From Roseateles toxinivorans (GTDB lineage Bacteria > Pseudomonadota > Gammaproteobacteria > Burkholderiales > Burkholderiaceae_C), in assembly GCF_004362525.1 (NCBI RefSeq), contig NZ_SNXS01000003.1:744001-808000 (forward strand): 64,000 bases of DNA, given 5' to 3'. The position numbers and the translations under genes are program-made. The notes beneath the pieces were generated by a model. That model was not told where the DNA came from, made no database searches, and was given only the letters and a program-made list of their open reading frames with translations. Below, piece after piece: positions 29,241-37,895 of the stretch; position 1 is the first letter of the stretch; every line of letters begins with the position of its first letter.

Positions 29241-29269
29241 AATCTAGGACGGTGCCAGCGTTGTGTCAA
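29241..29269 (-). promoter_or_regulatory. Predicted bchF promoter, overlapping a PpsR box
   Basis: On the minus strand a TTGACA hexamer (29269-29264) is followed after exactly 17 bp by TAGATT (29246-29241). Transcription would start near 29234, essentially at the bchF ATG (29233). The -35 hexamer is one arm of the PpsR box at 29264-29281, so binding there would block RNA polymerase. The interval 29234-29552 between bchF and ppaA holds only regulatory sequence. Confidence 0.6.
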
Positions 29270-29281
29270 TCTAGATTGACG
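29264..29281. promoter_or_regulatory. PpsR/CrtJ-type box at bchF (TGT-N12-ACG)
   Basis: The sequence tgtcaatctagattgacg is a near-perfect palindrome with one deviation from the TGT-N12-ACA consensus. An overlapping CGT-N12-ACA lies at 29280-29297. It covers the -35 of bchF. Confidence 0.7.
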
Positions 29282-29377
29282 TAAATTTACTTGGACATTC
29301 CAGCGATCGCGGGTTTTCGATAGGTCAGACGGCTTGACGGGCCTCAAGCCGAAGCCGACATTTAGGCGTGGCGGTCA

Positions 29378-29395
29378 TGTCAATGCGAGTTGACT
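29378..29395. promoter_or_regulatory. Second PpsR/CrtJ-type box between bchF and ppaA (TGT-N12-ACT)
   Basis: The sequence tgtcaatgcgagttgact is a one-mismatch match to TGT-N12-ACA, 96 bp from the first box. It could act with it by looping, or regulate ppaA, whose GTG lies 158 bp away. Confidence 0.55.
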
Positions 29396-29552
29396 GCCCA
29401 TGTCAGTACATAAAGAACAAACGAATTTCTTGAAGATGCATGCGAATGATGAACGGCGGTGATTGCTAGGGCCGCAAGGCGCTGATGGCTGGAGCCGATG
29501 ATCTCCGGCACGCAGATGGAAAGCTGCTGCGATTCCACCCACGAGGAGACAC

Positions 29553-30467
29553 GTGGTGGCTGGATGGACGACGAACCGGCTGGCAAACGACCAGCACAAG
29601 CGCCTGATTGGACAGGGCGATTCCTATCAAGCGGATGATGGGATGGCCAGACCGCCACCCGGTGTACCGCACCTGGTCTCGGTCAACGAAGCGGCAGACT
29701 TGCAACTGTCGCGCATCGTCGAGCTGGAGATCATTCCGCGCCTGATGCTGATGCACAGCGCGGCACCCGGGCAGATGCGGGCGCCGGTACAGGCGTTTCT
29801 GATCACTCCGCTGCATGTCGAGACCCTGGGCAAGCTGGCCGTTGAGGGCGATGCCGACAGTTGCTCGCGCTTTGTGCGTGCGCTGCTGGACGCCGGCGCT
29901 GCGCTGGACCAGGTGTTCCTCGAACTGCTGGCCCCCTGTGCGCAGGGCCTGGGGGCGAAGTGGGACGATGATGTCTACGACTTCTCCCAGGTCACCATGG
30001 GTTTGTGGCGGCTGCAGCAGGTGTTGTTCGAGCAGGGCAGCCGCTTCAAGCTGTGCAGCGGCGGCAAAGGCCCACGCCATCGTGCGCTGCTGGCGGCGGT
30101 GCCGGGCACACAGCACACCTTTGGCGTGGCGATGGTGGCGGAGTTCTTTGCCCGCGCCGGCTGGGATGTGTTGTGCGAGCCCAAGCCGAGCTGGCAGGAC
30201 ATGCGCGCCGCGCTTTCGTCCGAATGGTTTGACATGTTGGGGCTGTCAATCAGCACGCCACAGTCCATCCCGCAAGTGGCCTCTGCTATCCTCAGCCTGC
30301 GTCAAGCCTCGGTCAATCCGAGGATTTTCGTGATGGTGGGCGGGCCCTTGGCGGCGCTGCTGCCGGATTTGTCGGCGCTCTGCGGCGCGGATGCGATGGC
30401 CATTGAGGCGAATGCAGCAATAGAAGCTGCAAATCTCTGGATCGGCGCGCCGTGTAAGCAAGCTTGA
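29553..30467 (+). CDS. ppaA: PpaA/AerR-family cobalamin-binding regulator
   Basis: This is a 304-aa soluble regulator. GTG 29553 is preceded by GAGGAGAC. The middle contains the helical B12-adjacent motif WDDDVYDFSQVTMGLWRLQQ (137-156), then a Rossmann-like B12-binding domain with GTQHTFGVAMVAEFF, where H188 corresponds to the cobalt-ligating His in this family. PpaA/AerR proteins modulate PpsR/CrtJ in response to light and oxygen through cobalamin. Its place directly before ppsR is the canonical one. The first ~40 residues are variable, so a later start is possible. Confidence 0.9.
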   Translation: MVAGWTTNRLANDQHKRLIGQGDSYQADDGMARPPPGVPHLVSVNEAADLQLSRIVELEIIPRLMLMHSAAPGQMRAPVQAFLITPLHVETLGKLAVEGDADSCSRFVRALLDAGAALDQVFLELLAPCAQGLGAKWDDDVYDFSQVTMGLWRLQQVLFEQGSRFKLCSGGKGPRHRALLAAVPGTQHTFGVAMVAEFFARAGWDVLCEPKPSWQDMRAALSSEWFDMLGLSISTPQSIPQVASAILSLRQASVNPRIFVMVGGPLAALLPDLSALCGADAMAIEANAAIEAANLWIGAPCKQA

Positions 30468-30471
30468 CGTC

Positions 30472-30503
30472 AAGAATGAACACGATGCTTGACGCTCATT
30501 CTT
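30472..30503 (+). terminator. Possible hairpin between ppaA and ppsR
   Basis: Arms AAGAATGA (30472-30479) and TCATTCTT (30496-30503) can pair around a 16-base loop, without a clear T-tract. It may be a weak terminator or an mRNA processing site. Confidence 0.3.
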
Positions 30504-30553
30504 CAACGTGTTGAGCGGCAGCTCCTGCTGCCGTTTGCGATTCAGGGCGCTCG

Positions 30554-32014
30554 ATGCAGAACCTCGGTACATCGACCGATCAGCTTTTTGAAACCCCACA
30601 GCTGTACTTTGCTGATCTGGATGCCCAGGTCATGGCCTCGGTCGTGGCGGCTGCGGCCGATCTGGCACTGGTGCTGGACAGTCAGGGCGTGATTCGCGAC
30701 CTCTCGCTGAGCAGCGGGCAGGCCCATGAGCTGGGCGATCTGCGCAGCTGGGTCGGCCGTCGCTGGATCGATACGGTGACGGTCGAGTCCCGTCCCAAGA
30801 TCAGCTCCATGCTGGCCGGCGCCGCGGCCGAAGGTGGGACGCCGGCAGGTCGCGTCGAACGCCAGGTCAACCATCCGCTGGCCGGGGGTCAGGAATTGCC
30901 GGTGAGCTACAGCCTCGTGCCCATGGGCCACCAGGGGCGTTTGCTGGCGCTGGGCCGCAATCTGAGCGCGGTGGCGGCGGTGCAGCAGCGTCTGGTCGAT
31001 GCACAGCAATCGATGGAGCGCGACTACCTGCGCCTGCGCCACACCGAGGCGCGGTACCGGCTGCTGTTCGAGGCGGTGGATGAATCGCTGCTGGTCGTGG
31101 ACGCGGTCTCGCTGACCGTGTTCGAGTACAACGCGGCGGCGGCGCGCCTGCTGGGTGAGCCCAGCAAACGCATCCTGGGCCGCTCGGTGATCGAGTTTCT
31201 GACCGTCGAGAGCCAGGCCGGTGCCTATGCCATGTTCTCGCAGGCCCGCAGCGCCGGCCGCGCCGATGAGTTGTCGGTGCAGCTGATCAACGGCGGCACC
31301 GAGCTCAAGCTGGCGGCCTCGCTGTTCAAGCAGGACAGCACCTCGCTGCTGCTGCTGCGCCTGTTGCAGCAGGGCCCGGCGACGAGCCAGGGCGCGACGG
31401 CGGCGGCCGAGGCGCCATCGCTGCTCAGCGTCGTCAGCGCCATGCCCGACGCCTTTGTGCTGACCGATATGCAGGGCCGCATCCTCAGCGCCAACCCGGC
31501 CTTCGTCGAGATGCTGCAGCTGCCGGGCAACGAGTCGGTGGTCGGCCAGTCGCTGGACCGCTGGCTGGGCCGCTCGTCGGTGGACCTGAACGTGCTGATC
31601 AGCAATTTGCGCCAGCATGGCGTGCTGCGGCTGTTCCCCACCACGCTGCGCAGCGGCTACGGTGAGCCGGGCGCGATCGAGATCTCGGCCGTGTCGGTGC
31701 CGGACGGTCCGCGCCCCTGCCTGGGTTTCTCGATCCGCGACGTGACGCGCCGCCTGCCCGCCGACAACCGCGCCAGCCGCCAGCTGCCACGCTCGGCCGA
31801 CCAACTGACTGGCCTGGTCGGGCGCCTGCCGCTGAAGGACATCGTCGGCGAGACCACCGACCTGATCGAGCGCCTGTGCATCGAGGCAGCGCTGGAGCTG
31901 ACCCGCGACAACCGCGCCTCGGCCGCCGAGATGCTGGGCCTGTCCCGGCAAAGCCTGTACGTGAAGCTGCGCCGCTACGGCATCCAGGACATGGGCGCCG
32001 AGCCCAACGACTGA
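30554..32014 (+). CDS. ppsR: PpsR/CrtJ transcriptional regulator of photosynthesis genes
   Basis: PpsR represses bch, crt and puc genes under aerobic conditions by binding TGT-N12-ACA. The 486-aa protein has an N-terminal PAS-like domain (about 25-145), a Q-linker coiled coil (AVAAVQQRLVDAQQSMERDY, 137-156), two further PAS domains (about 160-270 and 290-400) and a C-terminal Fis-type helix-turn-helix (DNRASAAEMLGLSRQSLYVK, 452-471). Cysteines are few: C389 after the last PAS and C442 just before the HTH; the latter is positioned like the redox-active Cys of Rhodobacter PpsR. AGGG lies upstream of ATG. This is the more conventional of two paralogues in the window. Confidence 0.95.
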   Translation: MQNLGTSTDQLFETPQLYFADLDAQVMASVVAAAADLALVLDSQGVIRDLSLSSGQAHELGDLRSWVGRRWIDTVTVESRPKISSMLAGAAAEGGTPAGRVERQVNHPLAGGQELPVSYSLVPMGHQGRLLALGRNLSAVAAVQQRLVDAQQSMERDYLRLRHTEARYRLLFEAVDESLLVVDAVSLTVFEYNAAAARLLGEPSKRILGRSVIEFLTVESQAGAYAMFSQARSAGRADELSVQLINGGTELKLAASLFKQDSTSLLLLRLLQQGPATSQGATAAAEAPSLLSVVSAMPDAFVLTDMQGRILSANPAFVEMLQLPGNESVVGQSLDRWLGRSSVDLNVLISNLRQHGVLRLFPTTLRSGYGEPGAIEISAVSVPDGPRPCLGFSIRDVTRRLPADNRASRQLPRSADQLTGLVGRLPLKDIVGETTDLIERLCIEAALELTRDNRASAAEMLGLSRQSLYVKLRRYGIQDMGAEPND

Positions 32015-32030
32015 GACGATCAGGATTGGG

Positions 32031-32048
32031 TGTAAATCTGTCTTGACA
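32031..32048. promoter_or_regulatory. Perfect PpsR/CrtJ box upstream of bchG
   Basis: TGT-aaatctgtcttg-ACA matches the consensus exactly and ends 28 bp before the bchG ATG. TTGACA (32044-32049) overlaps its right arm and could be the -35 of a bchG promoter, with CAGAAT (32065-32070) as a weak -10. No second box lies 8 bp away on either side. Confidence 0.75.
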
Positions 32049-32076
32049 TATTGAATCGTCAGGCCAGAATGAAGGC

Positions 32077-32955
32077 ATGCAGCGCCCTGCCTTCTCCGCC
32101 GTCGCCGAACTGCTCAAACCGATCACCTGGTTTCCGCCGATGTGGGCCTTTGGCTGCGGTGTGGTGGCCTCGGGCCTGCCGGCCGAGGGGCGCTGGCCAC
32201 TGATCATTGCCGGCGTGCTGTTGGCCGGGCCCTTCGTCTGCGCGACCAGCCAGGCGGTCAATGACTGGTTTGACCGCCATGTCGATGCCATCAACGAGCC
32301 GCAGCGGCCAATACCGTCGGGCCGCATGCCGGGCCAGTGGGGCCTCTACATCGCGGTGATCTGGACCCTGCTGTCGCTGCTGCTGGCCTGGCAGCTGGGC
32401 CGGGCGGGCTTTCTGGCTGCCGTGTTCGGCCTGTTGCTTGCCTGGGCCTACAGCGCGCCGCCGCTGCGCCTGAAGCGCAACGGCTGGTGGGGCAATGCCG
32501 CCTGCGGCCTGTGCTACGAAGGTCTGGCCTGGATCACCGGTGCCGCCGTGATGGCCATGGGCCAATGGCCCGATGGCCGCTCGGTGGCCCTGGCCCTGGC
32601 TTACAGCCTCGGTGCCCACGGCATCATGACGCTGAACGACTTCAAGTCCATCGAAGGCGACCGCCAGATGGGCATCGACTCGCTGCCGGTGATGCTGGGC
32701 GTCTCCGGTGCCGCCTGGGTGGCCTGCATCGTGATGGTCGCCCCGCAGGTGGTGGTGGCCCTGCTGCTGTGGCACTGGGGCCAGGGCTGGCATGGCCTGG
32801 GCGTGGCCGGCCTGCTGCTGGTGCAGCTGCTGCTGATGAAGCGCTTTCTGGCCCTGCCGCGGGAGCGCGCCACCTGGTACAGCGCCAATGGCGTGACCCT
32901 GTATGTGCTGGGCATGCTGCTCAGCGCCTTTGCGCTGCGCGCCGCCACAACATGA
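32077..32955 (+). CDS. bchG: Bacteriochlorophyll synthase (BchG prenyltransferase)
   Basis: BchG esterifies bacteriochlorophyllide a with geranylgeranyl (or phytyl) diphosphate in the membrane. The 292-aa UbiA-type protein has eight or so spans. The first Asp-rich motif NDWFDRHVDAINEPQRPIPS starts at 62 and the second region contains NDFKSIEGDRQMGIDSLP. It heads bchG-bchP-orf106-hip-bchI-bchD and lies 62 nt after ppsR, with its own PpsR box. There is no usable Shine-Dalgarno (GAAGG is only one base from ATG). Confidence 0.96.
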   Translation: MQRPAFSAVAELLKPITWFPPMWAFGCGVVASGLPAEGRWPLIIAGVLLAGPFVCATSQAVNDWFDRHVDAINEPQRPIPSGRMPGQWGLYIAVIWTLLSLLLAWQLGRAGFLAAVFGLLLAWAYSAPPLRLKRNGWWGNAACGLCYEGLAWITGAAVMAMGQWPDGRSVALALAYSLGAHGIMTLNDFKSIEGDRQMGIDSLPVMLGVSGAAWVACIVMVAPQVVVALLLWHWGQGWHGLGVAGLLLVQLLLMKRFLALPRERATWYSANGVTLYVLGMLLSAFALRAATT

Positions 32956-32964
32956 GGCAGGACC

Positions 32965-34152
32965 ATGGATCAGACCGAGTCTTTTGATGTGGTGGTGGTC
33001 GGTGGCGGCCCGGCGGGCGCCACCGCGGCCGATGACCTGGCGAGCCAGGGACACAGGGTCTTGCTGCTGGACCGCGCCGGCCGCATCAAGCCCTGCGGCG
33101 GTGCGATCCCGCCGCGGCTGATCCAGGACTTCGCCATCCCCGACGAGCTGCTGGTCGCGCGTGCCACCTCGGCGCGCATGATCTCGCCGCAGGCCGTCAA
33201 GGTGGACATCCCGATCGAGGGCGGCTTTGTCGGCATGGTTGACCGCGAGCGCTTCGACGAATGGCTGCGCGATCGGGCGGCCCAGCATGGCGCGCAGCGC
33301 CTCAGCGCCAGTTTCGAGCGGCTGAGCCTCGATGCCGAAGGCGGCCGCATCGTGCATTGCCTGGGCGACGATGGGGTCAGGTTTGAACTGAGAACACGCG
33401 CGGTGATCGGCGCCGATGGTGCTCGCTCGAAGGTGGCTCAGCAGGCGGTGCCAGGTGCCGACAAGGGCCGCTTCGTGTTCGCCTATCATGAGGTGATCTG
33501 GGTGCCCGAGCAGCCGCCGGCCGAGTTTCAGGCCAGCCGCTGCGAGGTCCATTACTGCGGTGCGCTGTCGCCCGATTTCTATGGCTGGGTGTTCCCGCAC
33601 GGGACCAGCGTCAGCGTGGGCACCGGCAGCGCCGACAAGGGCTTCTCGCTGCGCCAGGGCGTCAAGCAGCTGCGTGCGATGGCCGGCCTGACGCAGGCCC
33701 GCACGCTGCGCCGCGAGGGTGCGCCGATACCGATGAAGCCGCTGCCACGCTGGGACAACGGCCGTGACGTCGTGCTGGCCGGCGATGCCGCCGGCGTGGT
33801 TGCCCCGGCCTCCGGCGAGGGCATCTACTACGCCATGCTCGGCGGCCGGCTGGCCGCCGAGGCGGTGCAGGAGATGCTGCAGACCGGCGATGCGCGCTGC
33901 CTGGCGCGGGCGCGACGGCGCTTCATGCGCGAGCATGGCCGCGTGTTCTGGGTGCTGGGCATGATGCAGCGCTTCTGGTACAGCAGCGACAAGCGCCGCG
34001 AGCGCTTCGTCAGCATCTGCCGCGACCGCGATGTGCAGCAGCTGACCTTCGATGCCTATATGAACAAGCGCCTGGTACGCGCCAAGCCTATGGCCCATAT
34101 GCGCATCTTCTTCAAGGACATGGCCCACCTGCTCGGCCTGGCGAGAGTCTGA
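32965..34152 (+). CDS. bchP: Geranylgeranyl diphosphate/geranylgeranyl-bacteriochlorophyll reductase
   Basis: BchP reduces the geranylgeranyl tail to phytyl using NADPH. At 395 aa it has normal length. The FAD site VVVVGGGPAGATAADDLASQ starts at about 9. CGGAIPPRL and the later LAGDAAGVVAPASGEGIYYA (second FAD contact) are family signatures. The ATG is 9 nt after bchG. Its stop shares a base with the start of orf106. Confidence 0.96.
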   Translation: MDQTESFDVVVVGGGPAGATAADDLASQGHRVLLLDRAGRIKPCGGAIPPRLIQDFAIPDELLVARATSARMISPQAVKVDIPIEGGFVGMVDRERFDEWLRDRAAQHGAQRLSASFERLSLDAEGGRIVHCLGDDGVRFELRTRAVIGADGARSKVAQQAVPGADKGRFVFAYHEVIWVPEQPPAEFQASRCEVHYCGALSPDFYGWVFPHGTSVSVGTGSADKGFSLRQGVKQLRAMAGLTQARTLRREGAPIPMKPLPRWDNGRDVVLAGDAAGVVAPASGEGIYYAMLGGRLAAEAVQEMLQTGDARCLARARRRFMREHGRVFWVLGMMQRFWYSSDKRRERFVSICRDRDVQQLTFDAYMNKRLVRAKPMAHMRIFFKDMAHLLGLARV

Positions 34153-34472
34153 TGACCGAGTCTGAACTGCTGCTGCATCTGGTCGATCTGGTGCTGGCCG
34201 TCAGCCTGCTGGAACTGGCCTGGTTGATGCTGCGCCGCTCGGCCCCCCACCTGGCCCGGCGGCCGCTGCTCGTCAACCTGCTGGCCGGCCTGGCGTTGAT
34301 GCTGGGGCTGCGCCTCGGCCTGTCCGGCGCCGCGCTGCCCTGGGTCGCGCTGTGTCTGGCTGCGGCCGGCGTGGCCCATCTGCTCGATCTGCGGGCGCGC
34401 TGGTGCGCTGCTGGCGCGAATTCCCTGTCTCTTCCCTCCAGCCCCATGACGGGGCACGAAAGGTCATCATGA
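34152..34472 (+). CDS. Small three-span membrane protein, unknown (orf106)
   Basis: This is a 106-aa hydrophobic protein with three predicted membrane helices (about 7-27, 40-60 and 63-80) and a polar C-terminal tail. Translation is coupled at both ends: ATG overlaps the bchP stop (TGATG), and its own stop overlaps the hip start (ATGA). High GC at third positions supports real coding. I do not recognise a family. Its place between bchP and a HiPIP gene suggests a role in pigment or electron-carrier assembly, but this is context only. Confidence 0.7.
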   Translation: MTESELLLHLVDLVLAVSLLELAWLMLRRSAPHLARRPLLVNLLAGLALMLGLRLGLSGAALPWVALCLAAAGVAHLLDLRARWCAAGANSLSLPSSPMTGHERSS

Positions 34473-34774
34473 GTACACGTCGCGAGTTCATCCGCTTGAT
34501 TCCGGTGGCCGGAACAGGCCTGCTGGCCAGTGGCACGGCCTGGTCGCAGGCCATGGTCGATGAGAAGGACGCACAGGCCGCGTCGCTGGGCTATGCGGCC
34601 GATGCGGCCAAGGCGGACAAGGCCAAATACCCCAAATACGCGGCGGGCCAGGCCTGCAGCGCTTGCCAGCTGTACCAGGGCAAGGCCGGTGCAGCCGCGG
34701 GGCCCTGCGCGCTGTTCCCGGGCAAGCAGGTGACAGCCAAGGGCTGGTGCAGCGCCTTCGTCAAGAAGCCCTGA
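34469..34774 (+). CDS. hip: High-potential iron-sulfur protein (HiPIP)
   Basis: HiPIP is a periplasmic 4Fe-4S electron carrier that re-reduces the reaction-centre-bound cytochrome (PufC) in several purple bacteria, including Rubrivivax. The 101-aa precursor has a Tat-type signal (RREFIRLIPVAGTGLLASG, 4-22) with cleavage after AWSQA likely. Cluster ligands C63, C66, C80 and C94 have the exact HiPIP spacing (C-X2-C-X13-C-X13-C). It overlaps orf106 (ATGA). Finding hip inside a bch operon ties its expression to photosynthesis. Confidence 0.95.
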   Translation: MSTRREFIRLIPVAGTGLLASGTAWSQAMVDEKDAQAASLGYAADAAKADKAKYPKYAAGQACSACQLYQGKAGAAAGPCALFPGKQVTAKGWCSAFVKKP

Positions 34775-34783
34775 ACGCCGCAC

Positions 34784-35797
34784 ATGGGCGCACCGTTTCC
34801 GTTCTCCGCCATCGTCGGCCAGGACGAGATGAAGCTGGCAATACTGATCGCCGCCGTCGAGCCGGCCATTGGCGGCGTGCTGGTGCTGGGTGATCGGGGC
34901 ACCGGCAAGTCCACTGCCGTGCGCGCGCTGGCGGCGCTGCTGCCGCCGATGCGCGCGGTGCAGGGCTGCCGCTACCACTGCGACCCGGCCGGCGCCTGTG
35001 AGGACTGCCAGCGCTTGCACAGCGGTCGCCGCGTCAAGACCGAGACCCGGCCGGTGCCGGTGGTCGATCTGCCGCTGGGCGCCAGCGAGGACCGGGTGGT
35101 CGGTGCGCTCGATCTGGAGCGCGCGCTGTCCCAGGGCATCAAGGTCTTCGAGCCCGGGCTGCTGGCCCGTGCGCACCGCGGCTTTCTGTACATCGACGAG
35201 GTCAATCTGCTGGAAGACCATCTGGTCGACCTGCTGATTGACGTGGCCGCCTCGGGCGAGAACGTGGTCGAGCGCGAGGGTCTGAGCGTGCGTCATCCGG
35301 CCCGCTTCGTGCTGGTGGGCAGCGGCAATCCGGAAGAGGGCGAGCTGCGGCCGCAGCTGCTGGACCGCTTCGGCCTGTCGGTCGAGGTGCGGACGCCGAC
35401 CGAGATCGCGCAGCGCGTCGAGGTGGTGCGCCGACGCGATGCCTTCGAGCGCGACCCCGAAGCCTTTGCCGCGCAATGGGCCAAGCCGGACGCCAAGGTG
35501 CGGCGCCAGATCCTGCAGGCCCGCGAGCGCCTGACCACGGTGGCGGTGGGCGATGCCGCCCTGTACCGCGCGTCCGAACTGTGCATGGCCGTCGGCAGCG
35601 ATGGCCTGCGTGGCGAACTGACCCTGATGCGCGCCGCCCGGGCGCTGGCCGCGCTGCAAGGCGCCGAGGCGGTGGACGACGCACACCTGCGCCAGATCGC
35701 CGCGCCCGCGCTGCGCCACCGCCTGCGCCGCAATCCGCTCGACGACACCGGCTCCAGCGAACGCATCGCACGCGCAGTGGCCGAACTCTGGGCTTGA
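34784..35797 (+). CDS. bchI: Magnesium chelatase ATPase subunit I
   Basis: BchI is the AAA+ motor of Mg chelatase. The 337-aa protein shows FSAIVGQDEMKLAI at 7-20, Walker A GDRGTGKST (36-44), a Cys-rich insertion (CRYHCDPAGACEDC) and Walker B FLYIDEVNLL. It is 9 nt after hip and 3 nt before bchD. It works with BchD (35801) and with BchH encoded in the opposite-strand operon. Confidence 0.97.
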   Translation: MGAPFPFSAIVGQDEMKLAILIAAVEPAIGGVLVLGDRGTGKSTAVRALAALLPPMRAVQGCRYHCDPAGACEDCQRLHSGRRVKTETRPVPVVDLPLGASEDRVVGALDLERALSQGIKVFEPGLLARAHRGFLYIDEVNLLEDHLVDLLIDVAASGENVVEREGLSVRHPARFVLVGSGNPEEGELRPQLLDRFGLSVEVRTPTEIAQRVEVVRRRDAFERDPEAFAAQWAKPDAKVRRQILQARERLTTVAVGDAALYRASELCMAVGSDGLRGELTLMRAARALAALQGAEAVDDAHLRQIAAPALRHRLRRNPLDDTGSSERIARAVAELWA

Positions 35798-35800
35798 GGC

Positions 35801-37525
35801 GTGGACGCTGCCAATCCGGCCCTGCAGGCCGCCTGGCTGCTCGCCATCGACCCGCAGGGATTGGGCGGCCTGTGCCTGAGGGGCCCGCCAGGCCCGGCGC
35901 GCGATGCGGTGCTGGCGCAACTGCGCGCCGCCCTGCCGGAAGGCGCCCCCTGGCGGCGCCTGCCGGCGCAGATCGATGACGAACGTCTGCTCGGCGGACT
36001 TGACCTCGGGCTGAGCCTCGCGGCAGGCCGGCCGGTGGCGCATGCCGGCCTGCTGGCCGAGGTGGCCGGCGGCGTGCTGATGCTGCCCATGGCCGAGCGA
36101 CTCGGTACCGAATTGGCCGGCCGGCTGGCACTGGCGCTGGACCGAGAGAGCAGCGGGTTTTGCTGCATCGCGCTGGACGAGGGGCAGGGCGAGCAGGAGC
36201 GGCCACCGGCCAGCTTGACGGAGCGGCTGGCGCTGATCGTCAGCTGCTCGCATGCAGTGGAACAAACCGATCCGGCGCCGCCCTTCGATCTGGCCGCCGC
36301 GCGCCGGCGCCTGGCGCAGATACCCTACGACGAAGACTGTGTGCAGGCCTTCTGCGCCACCGCCGCCGCGCTGGGCCTGCACTCGCTGCGTGCGCCCTGG
36401 CAGGCCTGGCGAGCCGCCTGCGCCGCCGCGGCGCTGGGCGGGCGCGTGCGGGTCGCCCAGGAAGATGCGGAACTGGCCGCCCGCCTGGTGCTGGCGCCCC
36501 GTGCGCGGGCGCTGCCCGAAACCGAGGAGCCGGCCGAGGCCGAACAAGCTTCACCCCCCGAATCGGCACAGGCGCCGAAGGCCGAGGCGTCAACGTCGGA
36601 TGCGGGCGAGTCCGAACAACGCAGCCCCGATCTGCAGGAGCAGGTGATTGAAGCGGCGAAGGCGGCCATTCCGCCGGGCCTGCTGGCCTGGCTGAGCGAT
36701 GGGCAAACGGCGGCCCAGCGTGCGACGGGCGGCGGCACGGGCCGCAGCGGCGCCGCCTCGCGGCCCGCGCGCAGCGGCCGGCCGCTGAGCTCGCGGCGCG
36801 GCAGCCTGCGGGCCGGCGCGCGGCTGGATCTGCTGGCCACGCTGCGCGCGGCCATTCCCTGGCAGCGTCTGCGTCTGCAAGAGCGCGAGCGGGCCGGCCT
36901 GGGCCCGTCACCGGCAAAGCTGCTGCTGCGCCGCGACGACTTCCACATCAAGCGCTATCGGCGCCCGCGCGAAAGCACCACCATCTTCGCCGTCGATGCC
37001 TCGGGCTCCCAGGCCCTGACCCGGCTGGCCGAGGCCAAGGGCGCGGTCGAACTGCTGCTGGCCGATTGCTATGTGCGGCGCGACCGGGTGGCGCTGATCG
37101 CCTTTCGGGGCGAATCGGCGCAGACCCTGCTGGCGCCGACCCGCTCGCTGGTGCGCGCGCGGCGCTCGCTGTCGGCGCTGCCAGGCGGCGGCGGCACGCC
37201 GCTGGCGGCCGGCATCGACGCGGCATGCGCACTGGGCCAAAGCGTGCAGGCCCGCGACGGGGCGCAGGCCCTGCTGGTGTTCCTGACAGATGCCCGCGCC
37301 AATATCGCCAGCGACGGCAGCCCCGGCCGCGCGCTGGCGATGCAGGATGCGCTGGCCGCCGCCGCTCGCCTGCGGGCGCAGGGCCTGCGCAGCGTGCTGA
37401 TCGACACCTCGCCGCGCCCGCAGCCCCAGGCCATGGCCTTGGCCCAGGCGATGGCGGCACGCTATGTGCCGCTGCCGCAGGGTCAGGCGGCCGATGTGCA
37501 TGCGGCGGTGGCGGGGCGGCGGTGA
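35801..37525 (+). CDS. bchD: Magnesium chelatase subunit D
   Basis: BchD bridges BchI and BchH. The 574-aa protein starts with GTG. An N-terminal AAA-like domain lacks a proper Walker A (about 1-220). An acidic Ala/Pro/Glu-rich linker follows (about 240-280, EPAEAEQASPPESAQAP). The C-terminal VWA integrin-like domain carries the MIDAS DASGSQ (about 401-406) and ends in the conserved LPQGQAADVH. Usually bchO comes next; here unrelated genes intervene. Confidence 0.96.
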   Translation: MDAANPALQAAWLLAIDPQGLGGLCLRGPPGPARDAVLAQLRAALPEGAPWRRLPAQIDDERLLGGLDLGLSLAAGRPVAHAGLLAEVAGGVLMLPMAERLGTELAGRLALALDRESSGFCCIALDEGQGEQERPPASLTERLALIVSCSHAVEQTDPAPPFDLAAARRRLAQIPYDEDCVQAFCATAAALGLHSLRAPWQAWRAACAAAALGGRVRVAQEDAELAARLVLAPRARALPETEEPAEAEQASPPESAQAPKAEASTSDAGESEQRSPDLQEQVIEAAKAAIPPGLLAWLSDGQTAAQRATGGGTGRSGAASRPARSGRPLSSRRGSLRAGARLDLLATLRAAIPWQRLRLQERERAGLGPSPAKLLLRRDDFHIKRYRRPRESTTIFAVDASGSQALTRLAEAKGAVELLLADCYVRRDRVALIAFRGESAQTLLAPTRSLVRARRSLSALPGGGGTPLAAGIDAACALGQSVQARDGAQALLVFLTDARANIASDGSPGRALAMQDALAAAARLRAQGLRSVLIDTSPRPQPQAMALAQAMAARYVPLPQGQAADVHAAVAGRR

Positions 37526-37895
37526 GGGAGGCAGGATGGCGGCTCAGCAGCGATTCGGTCGGTCAGCGCCGCTCATCGTGTGCCCGATGATGGGCTCGTT
37601 CCGTCATAGGGGCGCAAGTTGGCACAGAGTGTGAGTGACCGGTCTACGGGCTGGAGCAGCCGCTCTCGCGACTGAAGCGGTCAGCGACCTTGGCCTCAAC
37701 GGATACCGGCTGACCTGACATGTGGCCGCGCGGCATTTCTCTGTAGACTGATCGAGTGACCATATTTTCAGCGCAAACCGGCGATTTACGAGGAACTCAT
37801 TGGACGAGCTCAGCCTTGGTCAAGCTGGCCCAGAAACTGGGCGCTGAATGACGAGGTTTGCGTTGATACGCAGGGGCCCCCCGACGACGCAACGT
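37526..37895. other. 370-base stretch downstream of bchD without a recognisable gene
   Basis: This contains stops in all frames. One 31-codon GTG-initiated frame (37756-37851) has no ribosome site and no family resemblance. No strong terminator was found for bchD. The stretch marks the junction between photosynthesis genes and the inserted, non-photosynthetic block. Confidence 0.45.

Noticed and set aside
29396-29420. TGT-N13-ACA near ppaA as a further PpsR box
   Set aside because: Spacing is 13 and not 12, and the site is not palindromic inside.
37756-37851. 31-codon GTG ORF downstream of bchD
   Set aside because: No ribosome site, no family, no coupling.
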